This document shows, in pieces, positions 36,701 through 51,700 of a stretch of 64,000 bases of DNA. Origin of the DNA: Oligoflexales bacterium (GTDB lineage: Bacteria; Bdellovibrionota_B; Oligoflexia; Oligoflexales; RGVZ01). Made by a program: the position numbers and the translations under genes. The stretch lies in the NCBI GenBank assembly GCA_947494335.1, contig CANLUT010000003.1:349705-413704 (forward strand), in the 5' to 3' direction. The stretch's first letter is position 1. Every line of letters starts with the position of its first letter. A model generated the notes under the pieces. The model made no database searches and was not told where the DNA came from. It saw only the letters and a program-made list of their open reading frames with translations.

Positions 36701-39700
36701 AGGTGTCGGTAGTGTGAGGGACGCATTGTTGCCAATGGCATCGCGGATTGTGCCGCCATTGAGAGCAAGAGAGCTCGTCGCCGCATAGTCTAGGTCTGCT
36801 GAGTTTTCCCCGTTAAAGACCGTATAATTGAAGGTCAGTGTGTTGGTGCCTGATCCGCTTGCGTAGTTAACAATGGTATTAGAGCCGCCAGTGGCTAGGG
36901 TGATTTGAGGGGAGCCTGTGACGGTCACGACTTTGGAGAAGGTCAACTGCACGGGCACAGCCTGCCCAGACTTGTAGTTGCCATTGGCAAGACTTGACGT
37001 AACATTGGTGACTGTTGGAGCTGCATTGTCGTGTGTATAGCTGACAAGGTTCGTACAGCTTGATGCGTTACCAAGAGCATCGACGGCTCTTGCATAGATA
37101 GTGGTCGAAGCATTCGCGGCCACATTACTGGTAAGCGTAATACCAGGACTTGCAAACGCGGCATTAGACTGAGCAGCAGAGCGTGGTGTGTTACATGCCC
37201 CATCAAAGTAAAGGGTCACAGTTGAAGTCTCAGTCGCCGTACCTCTGACAGTTGGTGTAAATGAGTTATTAGGACTGGTTGGCGAAATGGACGAGAACGA
37301 CAGAGTCGGCGCCGTCGTATCCATGGTGACCGTATTATCGATCGATGTGGACGCGGCGTTTTGATTACCGTAGGCATCGGTTACAGAGCCAGCCGCAATG
37401 GATGGTATGACTGTACCAGAAGTCGAGATGGCTGTAGCCGTCAGTGTCCATGTGATGTTATCTGTGGTGCTAAGAGACCATGTGAAACCCGAAGCCGTGC
37501 CGTTTTGAACGATATCATTCGTAGCAAAGCTTGATGCACCGACGGCTTTGGAGAAGACCACGGTAAAGCTAATCGGTGCTGCTGCTACGGGATCAGCCTG
37601 GCCGGACGCTTGATTTATATTCACTGTATAACTTGATGCGGCATAATCTACCGACTGAGTAGCCGTGATAGCGCTTGCATTGGCATTGCCGGCCAAATCG
37701 GTCACACCGGAGGCCGCGATGCGAGGAATCAATGTTCCATCACCCGATGACGTTGCAGACACTGTGAATGCTGTCGTAGACACCGCAGATACGGTCCATG
37801 AAACCGCTGATGCTGTACCAGAGTTGCTAATATCGGCTCCAGTAAAGCTCATAGGGTCTATCGCTTCATTGAAAGTCGCCGTGAAGTTCACCGAAACTGA
37901 GTTAGTGGTTGTAGCCTGGCCCACAGCCCTCACGAATGTCACATTAAGCGGCGCAACACTATCGTTGGTGAAGACCACCAAGTTCGTACACGAAGCGTTA
38001 CCAAAGGCGTCTACGGCGCGAGCATAAATGGTCGTGGCCGCATTAGCGGAAAGACTATTTGTTGTAATCGTCTTGCCCGCACCTGACGTCATTGAGGAAG
38101 AACTTGAGACTGGCGACGTACAAGTAGCCTCACTATGCAGGGTCACGGTTGCGTTCTCAGATAGACTGAATGTGACCGTCGGAGTAAGAATCGTCGCAAA
38201 GTTCGCAGGTGAGATCGATGTATAGGTGACCGTCGGTGCCAATGTGTCCACAATGATCGCTTTTTGACCCGAGAGACTTGATCCGCCGGCTAGGGCTGGC
38301 AAAGCAATGGACGCAGAGTTACCAGCGATGTCTCTGATGGTTCCGCCGTTGAGCGCCAAAGCTGATGTGGATGCAACTTCCAAAGGATTCGCTGATTGAC
38401 CAGCACCAACTGTGTAATTGAATAGAATCGTCGACGTTCCACTGCCCGAGACATAGTTGACCGCAGTCCCTGCACCACCCGTTGCGAGAGTCAATTGGGG
38501 CGTACCTGTGACAGTGACCGCCTCAGAGAACGCAACCGTTACCCCAATCACCGCACCGGCGCTGTAAGTGCCGTTCGCCGTATTCGAACTGACGGAAGAA
38601 ACGCTTGGCGCTATGCTATCGTGGGTATAACTAGCAATGGATAGACAGCTTGAAGCGTTACCAACAGAGTCGGTCGCTTTGATGGACAGGCTTGTGGTCG
38701 TATTAGCTGTCAGCGAAGTGGTGACTAGAGTGTTGTTACCAGACGCACCCGCCACAGAAGCAGACGCGGTAACGGAGCAGGTAGCGTTACTGAAGAGTTG
38801 TAGGGCTGAAGTTGCCTCACTCACATTAACTGTGATGCTTGGAGTCTGAGTTGTTCCTGCTAGTGACGAGCTAGCGGCCACAAGAGATACGGATGGAGCC
38901 GTCGTATCAATGACGATATTCTTGTTAGCCGTCAGGCTACCCGGTGCCGCAGAGGCTGGAAGTGTCAGGTTAGCATTATTTCCAAGTGAGTCTCTTATGG
39001 ATCCGCCGTTTAGGGCGAGAGACGATGTGCTTACATAGTCTAGTTTAGCTGACGTATCGCCAGGTGCTACAACATAGGTGAATGCTAAAGTATTGGTGCC
39101 AGTACCACTGACGTAGTTGACTGTGGTATTAGCTCCGCCGGTAGCCAACGTTAGCTGTGGGATTCCGGTAACGGTTACTACTTTAGAGAATGTGACGGTC
39201 AATGCCACCGACTGGCCTGACTTATAAGTACCGTCCGCCAAACTAGAAGTCACGTTGGTGACCGTTGGCGCGGCACTGTCATTTGTATATGTAACCAGGT
39301 TTGTACAGCCGGAGACATTTCCGGTCGCATCCACTGCTTTACCGTAGATCACAGTCGTCGTGTTGGCGTTGGCATTTGACGTCAAAGTAATACCTGGTGA
39401 AGCAAATGCTGTGTTCGCGACACTTGCAGACCTAGGAGTCTGACACAGAGAATCATAGTACAGAGTTACTGTAGACGTTTCAGATGTCGTGCCGAGTACT
39501 GTCGGCGTTAAAGTAGCCGCTGGATTGGACGGAGTGACTGATGAGAAGGTGAGGGTTGGCGCCACGTTATCGTAGGTCACGGTGCTATCAACACCGGTCG
39601 AGCTTGAATTAGCATTACCGAACGCGTCGACGACCGTGTTTGCGGCGATACTTGGGATAATCGTTCCAGGACTTGCTACACCGGCGGCCTGAAGAGTCCA

Positions 39701-42700
39701 AGTTATATTGTCTGATGTGGTGAGTGTCCAAGATGTAACAGACGCCGTACCGCCAGCGACGATATCGGCAGGCGTGAACGATGCTGGATTTACGGCTTGC
39801 GAGAACACAACCGTATAGGTCACTGGCAACACATTTGTTGGATCACTCTGTCCAGCGGCTTGGTTGAGTGATACTGAAAGTGCAGCTGGCGAGTACGTCA
39901 CGTTGTCTGATGCATCCACAGCAGACGCGCTAGAGTTACCCGCCACGTCCGTCACTGCAGAAACAGCAAGTCTTGGCTGTACCGTACCCGTTCCAGCTGC
40001 GGTGGCTGCGATCGTGAATGTCTGATTATTGCCGGAGTTTGTCACACTCCACGACACACTGGTTGCGGTTCCGACGTTCGTAAAGTCAGCAGCCGTGAGG
40101 CTCAGCGGCGCAATCGCTTCTGAGAAGGTCAACGTAAAGTTCATCGGTACCGAGTTGGTCGACGCCAACTGACTACCCGCCCGCGCAAACGAGGACACAG
40201 TTGGCGGCGCCGAGTCATGGGTATAGGTCGTCATGCTTGTGCATGAGGTCGTATTGCCAAGAGCCGTGACGCCTTTGGCGTAAATCGCAGTAGAGCCGTT
40301 AGCCGCCAGTGTAAACGTCGTCACAGTCTGGCCTGCACCAGTGGTCAATGACGCTCCACCTGATATGGCCGTACCACAACCTGAGTCGCTGTAGAGAGTA
40401 ACCGTTGCCGCTTCGGTTGTGGTCAGGGTCACTGTGGGTGTCCGACTGCTGCCTGGAGACGACGGCGAAACGGATACGTAAGCCAATGTTGGTGGCGTCG
40501 TATCGATCACAATCGCTTTTTGGCCGGCGATGCTTGAGCCAGAGCCCGGATTAGGAAGGGTCAAGGTGGCGTTATTGAGGGCTGCATCTCTGATTGTACC
40601 GCCGTTCAGCGTCAACGCAGCTGTGGATGCATAATCAAGATCTGCAGAGGACTGACTGAGGCCAACCGTATAAGTGAAGGTCAATACACTTGTACCAGAA
40701 CCACTCGTGTAATTGACGACTGCGTTGTTAGCACCACCGCCAGTTGATAGTGTCAACTGAGGTGTGCCGGTGACCGTGACACTTTCGGTAAACGTTACAT
40801 TGATGGCCACGGTCTGTCCAAGCCTATAGGTACCGTTAGCCGACGATGAGGAAACTGATGTAACCGTAGGTAGAGCACTATCGTTCGTATAAGACGTCAT
40901 GAGCGTACATGAGGAGGCGTTACCCGCCAAATCCGTAACCCTACCGTAAATGCTGGTGACAGCATTCGCCGTCAAAGTAAGGGTCGTGAGAGTATTGGCC
41001 CCAGCGGCACCAGCTGTGGAAGCTGATGCGGAGACCAGACATGAGCCATCACTAAAGAGTTGAATCGCTTGTGCAGCCTCTGAGACATTGAAGGTCACTT
41101 GCGGCGTTTGCGACGATCCAGGCGAGGTCGGTGAAATAGCTGTGTAGGTGATGGTCGGTGTGACCGTATCGATAACAATCGACTTATTGGCGCCAAGGCT
41201 GCCTGATGCACCAGGCGCAGGCAAGGTCAGAGCCGCGTTATTTCCGAAAGCGTCGCGGATTGTTCCACCATTGAGAGTCAATGATGCCGTCGAAACATAA
41301 TTGAGAAGTACCGAGTTCTCGCCAGCGAAGACCGTATAATTGAAGGTCAGGGTATTGGTACCTGAGCCACTGGCATAGTTTACAACTGTATTGGAACCAC
41401 CAGTTGCAAGGGTGATTTGCGGGGTTCCAGTTACGGTTACAGCTTTAGAGAAGGTCAACTGCACTGGCACAACCTGGCCAGCCTTATAACTACCACTTGC
41501 TAGGCTGGTGTTGACATTGGTAACCGTAGGCGCTGTACTGTCATGGGTATAGGTTGTCATGCTCGTACAGCTTGATGCGTTACCAAGTGAGTCTACGGCT
41601 TTAGCGTAGATGGTCGTCGAAGCGTTACTTGCCACGTTACTGGTCAACGCAATACCTGGGCTTGCAAAGATGGTATTGGCCTGACTCGCAGAACGAGGTG
41701 CAGTACAAGACACATCAAAGTATAGGGTCACGGTCGATGCCTCTGAGGTCGTACCAAGTACAGTTGGCGTTAGTATATTGTTCGGACTGGTTGGTGTAAT
41801 CGACGAGAACGTCACGGTCGGTGCGATGGTATCCATTGTTACAGTGTTATCGATTGCAGTCGATGCCGCGTTCTGGTTACCGAATGCATCCGTTACCGTT
41901 GAAGCGGCAATGGATGGAATGAGCGTACCAGAAGCACTGACGGACGTTGCTGCTAGTGTCCAGGTGATATTATCGGTTGTCGCCAAAGACCAAGTTAAAC
42001 CGGTAGCCGTGCCATTCTGCACAATATCATCTGTATTAAAGCTTGATGAGCCGACGGCTTTGGAGAAGACCACGGTAAAGTTAATCGGGGCCACTGCCAC
42101 TGGATCAGATTGACCTGCCGCCTGGTTAACCGTAACTGTAAACGGAGCTACGGAATAATCGACAGACTGTGTAGCGATCATGGCACTGCTATTCGTATTA
42201 CCAGCCAAGTCAGAGATACCGTTTGGCGCAATTCTTGGCATTAAGGTGCCATCACCAGAAGACGTTGCAGCCACAGTAAACTGAGTTGAGGAGATTGATG
42301 TGACGGTCCAGGCGACCGCTGATGCGGTACCAGTGTTACTAATATCTGCGCCCGTGAAGCCAGCGGCATTAATCGCCTCATTAAATGTCGCTGTGAAACT
42401 TACTGGGACGGAATTTGTAACCGCCGCCTGACCACCAGCGCGAACAAAGGACACAAGAAGCGGCGCCACACTATCATTAGTGAAGACCACCAAATTCGTG
42501 CACGAAGCGTTACTAAAGGCGTCTACAGCGCGAGCATAAATGGTCGTGGCCGCATTAGCGGAAAGACTATTTGTTGTAATCGTCTTGCCCGCACCTGACG
42601 TCATTGAGGAAGAACTTGAGACTGGCGACGTACAAGTAGACTCACTATGCAAAGTTACTGTCGCACTCTCGGAGAGACTAAATGTAACAGTTGGAGTCAA

Positions 42701-45700
42701 AGTCGTCCCGAAGTTTGATGGCGATATGGATGTATAAGTGACAGTCGGTGCCAGCGTATCCACAATAATCGCTTTTTGGCCGGAGAGACTTGATCCGCCG
42801 GCTAGAGCAGGCAAGCCGAGGGATGCATTGTTGCCAGCGATGTCTCTGATGGTACCGCCATTCAAGGCAAGCGCTGATGTAGATGTTACTTCCAGCGGAC
42901 TTGCCGATTGACCAGCACCAACGGTGTAGTTAAAGAGCAATGTCGTCGTTCCACTGCCCGACACATAGTTAACCGCAGTCCCTGCCCCACCCGTTGCCAG
43001 GGTCAATTGCGGCGTGCCTGTGACAGTGACCGCCTCAGAGAACGTCACCGTTACACCAATGACGGCGCCCGCGCTGTAAGTACCGTTTGCAGTGGTGGAG
43101 CTTACTGACGATACGCTTGGGGCATTTCCGTCATGTGTGTAGCTCGCGATTGATAGACAGCTTGACGCGTTACCCACAGTATCCGTTGCTTTGATGAATA
43201 GACTTGTGGTCGCGTTGGCCGTCAAGGAACTGGTGACAAGCGTGTTATTACCAGAAGATCCTGCAACTGAGGCTGATGCCGTTACTGAACATCCAGCATT
43301 ACTGAACAGTTGCAGTGATGACGTCGCCTCACTCACATTGACTGTGATACTTGGGGTCTGAGTTGTTCCCAGAAGTGATGAACTAGCTCCCACAAGGGAT
43401 ACGGTTGGGGCCGTTGTGTCAATCACGATATTTTTATTAGCCGTCAGGCTACCTGGCGTCGCAGAGGCTGGAAGTGCCAGGTTGGCATTATTTCCCAGTG
43501 AGTCTCTTATCGATCCCCCGTTCAGGGCAAGAGACGACGTGTTGACATAGTCTAGTTTAGCTGACGTATCACCAGGCGCCACAACATAAGTGAATGCGAG
43601 AGTATTCGTGCCTGTGCCGCTGACGTAGTTAACTGTGGTGTTGGCACCGCCGGTAGCCAGAGTTAGTTGTGGTACGCCGGTGACCGTCACTACTTTTGAG
43701 AACGTGATGGTCAATGCTACAGACTGGCCTGACTTGTAGGTGCCGTCAGCCAAACTTGAAGTCACGTTGGTGACTGTTGGCGCGGCGCTATCGTTGGTGT
43801 AGGTGACAAGGTTTGAACAGCCTGAGGTGTTACCTGCCGCGTCCACGGCCTTGCCATAAATAATCGTCGTCGTGTTGGCGTTGACGTTTGACGTCAAAGC
43901 AATACCAGGGGAAGCAAACGCCGTGTTTGCGACACTTGCCGATCTTGGCGTCTGACAGAGGGAATCGTAATAAAGGGTTACCGTCGAGATTTCAGATGCC
44001 GTACCAAGTACAGTCGGTGTCAATGTGGAAGCTGGATTCGACGGACTAAGCGACGCGAACGTAAGCGTTGGCGCTACGTTATCGTAGGTTACGGTACTGT
44101 CAACACCGGTAGAGCTTGAATTGGCGTTACCAAACGTATCGACCACGGTGTTAGCAGCGATACTCGGAATAATCGTTCCAGGGCTTGCCACGGCATTAGC
44201 CTGTAGAGTCCAGGTGATGTTGTCTGAAGTAGTGAGGGTCCATGAGGTAACTGAAGCCGTACCGCCAGCAACAATATCGGCCGTCGTGAAGGATGCAGGA
44301 TTAATTGCTTGCGAGAATACAACTGTATAGGTGACTGGCAAGCCATTGGTTGGATCACTCTGTCCAGCCGCTTGGTTGAGTGATACTGAGAGAGCAGCTG
44401 GTGAGTAGGTTACATTGTCGGCTGCATCCACAGCTGACGCGCTCGCATTGCCTGCTACATCTGTGACGGCAGATGCCGCAAGTCTTGGTTGTACGGTACC
44501 ATTGCCAGCTGAAGTCGCCGCAATGGTGAACGTTTGATTATTGCCCGAGTTCGTAACACTCCAAGACACGCTGGTTGCGGTTCCGACGTTCGTAAAGTCA
44601 GCTGCTGTCAGACCGAGTGGCGCAATCGCTTCTGAGAACGTCAACGTGAAATTCATTGGCACAGAATTCGTGGACGCCAACTGACCAACCGCACGTGCAA
44701 ACGAGGACACAGTTGGAGGTGCCGCGTCATGGGTATAGGTGGTCAAGGTTGTACAAGAAGTCGCGTTACCCAGAGCCGTGACGCCCTTGGCGTAAATGGA
44801 TGTGGAACCGTTGGCAGCCAGTGTGAACGTGGTGATAGTTTGACCGGCGCCAGCGGATAGGGAAACCCCACCGGAAATGGCGGTACCGCATCCGGACTCG
44901 CTATAGAGGGTAACAGTCGCGGCCTCAGTTGTGGTCAAGGTCACCGTTGGAGTTCGGCTGGTGCCTGGGGACGACGGCGAAATGGACACGTAAGCTAATG
45001 TTGGTGGAGTCGTGTCGATCACAATTGCTTTTTGACCTGCGATGCTGGTACCTGAGCCTGGGACGGGAAGTGTCAAGGTGGCACTATTGAGTGCTGCATC
45101 TCTGATCGTACCGCCATTAGGAGTCAGTGCAGATGTTGAAGCATAGTCAAGATCAGCAGAGGACTGACTGAGGCCAACTGTATAATTGAAGGTCAACACA
45201 TTCGAGCCAGAACCACTCGCATAATTGACGACTGCATTATTAGCACCACCGCCAGTTGATAGTGTTAACTGCGGAGTACCGGTGACCGTGACGATCTCGC
45301 TGAAAGTCACATTAATCGCCACAGTCTGTCCAAGCCTATAAGTACCGTTAACTGACGACGAGGAAACCGACGAGACTGTTGGCGCCGTACTATCATTGTT
45401 GTAGGTTGTCATCAGAGTACATGCAGAAGCATTACCAGCAAGATCTGTGGTTCTGCCGTAAATCGAAGTTGTGGCATTGGCTGTCAACGTCGCGGTTGTA
45501 ATCGTATTGGCACCTGCATTTCCGGAACTTGCCGCAGATGCGGAAGTCAAACACGAACCATCACTAAATAGCTGAATCGCCTGTGCAGCCTCAGAAACGC
45601 TGAGTGTTACCTGCGGCGTTTGTGATGATCCAGGCGAGACTGGCGAAATAGATGTGTAAGCAATCGTCGGTATGACCGTATCAATCACAATTGATTTATT

Positions 45701-48700
45701 GGCGCTCAGGCTGCCGGAGGCACCAGGTGCTGGCAGGGTAAGTGCTGCATTATTACCGATCACGTCACGGATTGTGCCACCGTTGAGAGCCAATGACGTT
45801 GTTGCAACATAATCAAGGAGCCCGGAGTTCTCACCCGAGAAGACCGTATAGTTGAATGTCAGTGTATTGGTGCCTGAGCCGCTGGCGTAGTTTACAATCG
45901 TATTAGAACCACCAGTTGCAAGTGTGAGTTGTGGGGTTCCAGTCACAGTTACAACCTTGGATAAGGTCAACTGAATTGGAATAAGCTGGCCGGCTTTATA
46001 ACTACCATTCGCCAGGCTGGTATTGACGTTGGTGATTGCAGGAGCCGCGCTGTCATGGGTATAGGTTGTCATACTCGTACAGCTTGATGCGTTACCAAGT
46101 GCATCTAAGGCCCTAGCGTAGATGATCGTTGCGCTGTTACTTGCCACGTTACTGGTCAACGTAATACCTGGGCTTGCAAAGATAGTGTTTGCCTGGCTCG
46201 CAGAACGAGGCGCCGTACAGGACCCATCAAAGTATAGGGTTACTGTCGATGCTTCTGATGTCGTACCAAGCAGTGTTGGAGTTAGAACATTGTTAGGACT
46301 GACTGGTGTAATCGACGAGAACGTCACTGTCGGTGGTGTCGTATCTATGGTTACGGTGTTATCGATTGCAGTCGATGCTGCGTTTTGGTTACCGAATGCA
46401 TCCGTTACCGTTGAAGCGGCAATGGATGGAATCACGGTGCCAGATCCACCTACGGTCGTTGCTGACATTGTCCATGTGACATTGTCGGTTGTCGCCAAAG
46501 ACCAAGTTAAACCGGCAGCCGTGCCATTCTGCACAATATCATCTGTATTAAAGCTTGATGAGCCGACGGCTTTGGAGAAGACCACGGTAAAGTTAATCGG
46601 GGCCACTGCCACTGGATCAGCCTGACCCGCGGCTTGGTTAACCGTCACTGTAAACGGAGTCGCTGCATAATCTACGGACTGGGTTGCTGTCATTGAGCTA
46701 GTGTTTGTATTACCTGCCAAATCAGAGATGGCAGTCGCCGCGATTCGCGGAACCATGGTGCCATCGCCACCAGAGGTCGCTGCGACAGTAAACTGAGTCG
46801 AAGAAACGGACGTAACAGTCCAGGCCACTGCCGATGCTGTACCAGTGTTACTGACGTCAGCACCCGTGAAGGTGCTCACATCAAGCGCCTCATTGAAGGT
46901 CGCGGTGAAACTTACCGGAACAGAATTTGTGATAGCACCCTGACCCACAGCCCGCACAAAAGAAACCAGTAGAGGAGCGGTATTATCGTGGGTGTATACA
47001 ACCAAGTTGGTACAAGATGTGTTGCTGTAGGGGTCAACAGCCCGGGCATAAATCGTGGTCGCCGTATTAGCAGGCAATGTATTGGTGGCAATCGTTTTTC
47101 CTGCACCCGCAGTCATAGCTACCGAATTCGAAATCGGCGAGGTACAAGTGGACTCACTGTGCAATGTGACTGTCGATGTTTCAGACAAGCTGAATGTTAC
47201 AGTTGGGACCTGAGTATTGCTGTGCATCCCTGGAGATATGGACGCGTACGTTACTGTTGGGGCTAATGTATCGATCACGAGCGCTTTTTGCCCAGATAAA
47301 CTCGAACCACCACCAAGATTTGGCAGTGTCAATGACGACGTGTTCCCGGCAAGGTCCCTGATCGTTCCGCCATTGAGTGTAAGAGCAGAAGTCGAGCTAA
47401 CCTCGAGAGGGTTTGCACTTTGATTAGCGGCCACCGTGTAGTTGAAAAGAAGTACTGCTGTTCCACTACCTGAAACGTAGTTGACAACTGTACCAGCACC
47501 ACCCGTGGCAAGGGTCAATTGTGGCGTACCGGTAACCGCAACAGCTTCCGAGAAGGTAACGGTTACACCAATGACAGTGCCTGCACTGTAGGTGCCGTTA
47601 TTACTGGTTGAACTTACCGACGTAATACTCGGAGCCATTCCATCATGGGTATAAGTTACAATAGACATACATCCAGAAGCGTTACCAACCAGGTCAGTTG
47701 CCTTAATAAAGAGACTTGTGGTCGCGTTAGCAGCCAGAGACGTTGTCACAATCGTATTGTTACCAGCACTGCCGGCAGCGGCGCCAGAAGCAGTCACAGA
47801 GCAGGCAGCATCGCTAAAGAGTCTAAGGACCGATGCCGCTTCGCTTACGTTAACCGTGATGCTTGGCGTTTGAGTCGTTCCAGATATTGTCGAGCTTGCA
47901 GCAACCAAAGCAGTCACTGGAGCTGTCGTGTCGATGACTAAGTTCTTATTGGCCGTTAAACTGCCAGCAGATGCGGATCCTGGGAGGATCAAGTTTGCGT
48001 TGTTTCCAAGACCGTCTCTTATCGCACCCCCATTCAAGGCCAGAGACGAAGTATTCACATAATCAAGTTTAGCGGACGTATCCCCTGCGGCGACAATGTA
48101 ATTAAAGGTCAAGTTACTTGAACCAGATCCACTGGCGTAGTTGACGACAGTATTTGCACCACCCGTCGCCAGTGTCATTTGCGGGTTACCGGTGACTGTA
48201 ACCACTTTAGAGAACGTTATCGTTACTGGAATTGACTGGCCGGCTTTGTACGTGCCGTCTGCCAGGCTTGAACTCACGTTGGTGACGGTTGGCGCGGTAC
48301 TGTCATTCGTGTAGGTCACAAGGTTTGTACAACTTGAGATGTTACCTGCTGGATCAATCGCCTTACCGTAGATGATTGTTGTTGTATTAGAGTTCACATT
48401 CGAGGTTAGCGTGATACCTGGCGAAGCAAAAGTCGTATTCGCAACACTCCCAGAACGTGGGGTTTCACAAAGTGCGTCATAGTAAAGGGCGACTGTCGAC
48501 GCCTCAGATGCTGCCCCAAGAACTGTTGGAGTGAGGGTTGCAGCTGGGTTGGATGGGCTAATGGATGCGAACGATATGGTCGGTGCAACATTGTCATATG
48601 TAACGCTTCCATCGGTTCCAATGGAGCTTGAGTTTCCGTTACCAAACGTATCAACAACCGTGTTTGCCGCGATGGTCGGAATGACAGAGCCGGCACCCGT

Positions 48701-51700
48701 CATGGAAATCGCCTGCAACGTCCATGTGATGTTATCTGCCGTATTGAGGGTCCAGGAAATTCCCGAAGCCCCACCAGTATGCACAATATCGTTAGTCGCA
48801 AACGACGCTGGGTTGATAGCTTGTGAGAATACGACAGTAAATGTAATTGGCAAGGTGTTCACTGGATCACCCTGACCAACGGCTTGATTAAGCGTCACAG
48901 ACAGTGCCGCCGGAGAATAGCTTACTAGCTCGGTGGAGTCTGCCGCCGCAGTGCTCGCGTTGCCAGCAACATCAGTGACAGCAGCCGCGGCGAGGCGTGG
49001 CAAGACGGTTCCTGTTCCTGATGAGGTCGCAGACACCGTGAATGTCTGATTATTACCAGAATTTGTGACGCTCCAATTTACGCCCGTTGCAGTACCCGCA
49101 TTAGAGAAATCAACGACTGTGAGACTTGAAGGATTGATCGCCTCAGCGAAGGTCAAAGTGAAATTCATCGGCACTGAGTTTGTACTCGCCAACTGCCCAA
49201 CTGCTCTTGCAAACGATGAAACAGTCGGAGGCGCTGAGTCATGTAGGTAAGTGACCATGCTTGAACATGATGTGGTGTTACCAAGGGCTGTGACTCCCTT
49301 GGCATAAATTGCTGTCGAACCGTTGGCGGCGAGTGTATACGTTGTGATGGTCTGACCAGCACCCGCACTCAATGCGACACCGTTTGATATGGCCGTCGAG
49401 CAACCTAAATCACTATAAAGTGTAACCGTTGCCGCTTCGGTCGTCGTAAGCGTTACTGTCGGTGTACGGCTTGTTCCAGGTGAAGCCGGCGATACCGAGA
49501 CGTAAGCAAGGGTTGGAGGCGCCGTATCGATAATAATTGCTTTTTGGCCACCGAGACTTGAGGCTCCACCGGGATTTGGCAAGGTCAGGGTTGCGCTGTT
49601 ACCAGCTGCGTCGATGATTGCTCCCCCGTTGAAGGCAAGGGCTAACGTCGAAGCATAGTCAAGATCTGCCGAGGATTGTCCAAGGCCTACTGTGTAATTG
49701 AATGTCAGTACGTTGCTACCAGAACCACTGGCGTAGTTGACGACAGCATTAAGGGCTCCACCACCGGTGGCCAATGTTAGCTGCGGCGTACCGGTAACCG
49801 TAACGTTTTCATTAAACGTAATGTTAACTGGAATTGTCTGACCAAGTTTGTAAGTGCCGTTGGCCGACGACGAGGTGACCGAAGAAACAGTCGGTGCATT
49901 ACCATCGTGTGTGTAAGATGTCATCAGCGCACAAGCCGAGTCATTGCCTGCAACGTCTCTGACTTTAGCATAGATAGAGCTTCCTACATTGGCCGCTAGT
50001 GTCGAGGCTGTTATGGTATTAGCTCCCAATACACCCGCTGTCGATGCAGACGCCGACGTTGTACAAGCACCATCGGTGAATAACTGCATGGACTGGGTTG
50101 CTTCCGATACGTTTACAGCCACCTGCGGCGTCTGACTCGACCCTGGCGAAGTCGGTGTGATGGAGGTAAATGCAACGGTTGGGCTCACTGTATCGATCAC
50201 TAATGTTTTATTTCCGCCAAGACTTCCGGCTGCTCCTGGAGCAGGGAGAGTCAAAGTTGCGCTGTTGCCGATCGTATCTCTGATTGTGCCGCCATTGAGC
50301 CCCAGTGCCGATGCACTCACATAATCAAGCTTCGAGGTATTCTCGCCGGCAAAGACTGTATAGCTGAAGACTAGGGTTGTTGTTCCGGAACCACTGCTGT
50401 AGTTAACGGCCGTATTTGACGCACCAGTAACTAGCATTAACTGCGGTGTTCCTGTAACGCTGACGGCTTTGGAGAAGGTCACCTGAATCGGTATCACTTG
50501 GCCAGCCTTGTAGCTGCCGCTTGCGAGCGACGAGTTGACATTGGTGATGGTTGGCGCAGTACCATCATGTGTATAATCCACCATTTTGGTACAGGCAGAG
50601 ACATTGCCAAGCCCGTCGACCGCGCGAGCGTAGATCGAAGTGACAGCATTTGTCGCCAAATTACTAGTCAGGGTGATACCAGGGCTAGCAAAGATCGTGT
50701 TAGCATGGCTTGCAGACCTTGGAGTTGAACAGCTGGATTCAAAGTATAGAGTCACAGTTGAAGACTCCGACGATGTACCAAGGACAACAGGGGTCAAGGA
50801 ATTGCTTGGGCTTGCTGGGGTGACCGTCGAGAATGATAGTGTTGGCGCCGTCGTGTCCATGGTTACGGTGTTATCAATGGATGTTGACGCCGCGTTTTGA
50901 TTACCGAATGTATCGGTCACTGTGTTTGCCGCAATCGATGGAATTACCGTTCCAGAGACAGCAACTGTTGTAGCAGACAGTGTCCATGTGGTGTTGTCAG
51001 TCGTATTGAGAGTCCATGTAATGACAGATGCGTTGCCGTTTTGGACAATGTCAGACGTTGTAAAGCTATTGGATCCAACGGCTTTTGAGAAGACGACTGT
51101 GAAGTTTATCGGTGTCGCGGCAACGGGGTCAGATTGACCAGAGGCTTGTTCAACCGTGACCGTAAATGTTGACGCCGAGTAGCTAACGTTCTCACTAGCG
51201 GTCATTGCACTTGAATTCACATTTCCTGCTAGATCGGATATTCCAACAGCTGCGATTCTTGGGATTAATGTACCGTCACCCGCCGCCGTCGCCCTGACTG
51301 TAAACACCGTTGGGCTTACCTGAATGACTGACCACGATACAGCTGAAGCTGTGCCAGCGTTACTGATATCGGCTCCCGTGAAGCCTGCCGCGTCAATAGC
51401 TTCATTAAATGTGGCCGTGAAGTTGATCGGCACAGAATTTGTAACCGCAGACTGCGCCCCAGCCCGAACTAATGAAACATTAAGTGGTGCAATATTGTCA
51501 TGGGTGTAAGTAACCAGACTTGTGCATGACGCGTTGTTGACACCATCAACACCACGCGCGTAAATCGTCGTCCCAGCATTGGCAGGCAGAAGATTGGTCA
51601 TAATGGCCTTACCCGCACCTGCGGTCATAACAGTCGAACTGGAAATTGGTGACGTACAAGTCCCTTCACTGTGGAGAGTAACCGTTGCAGCCTCTGACAG

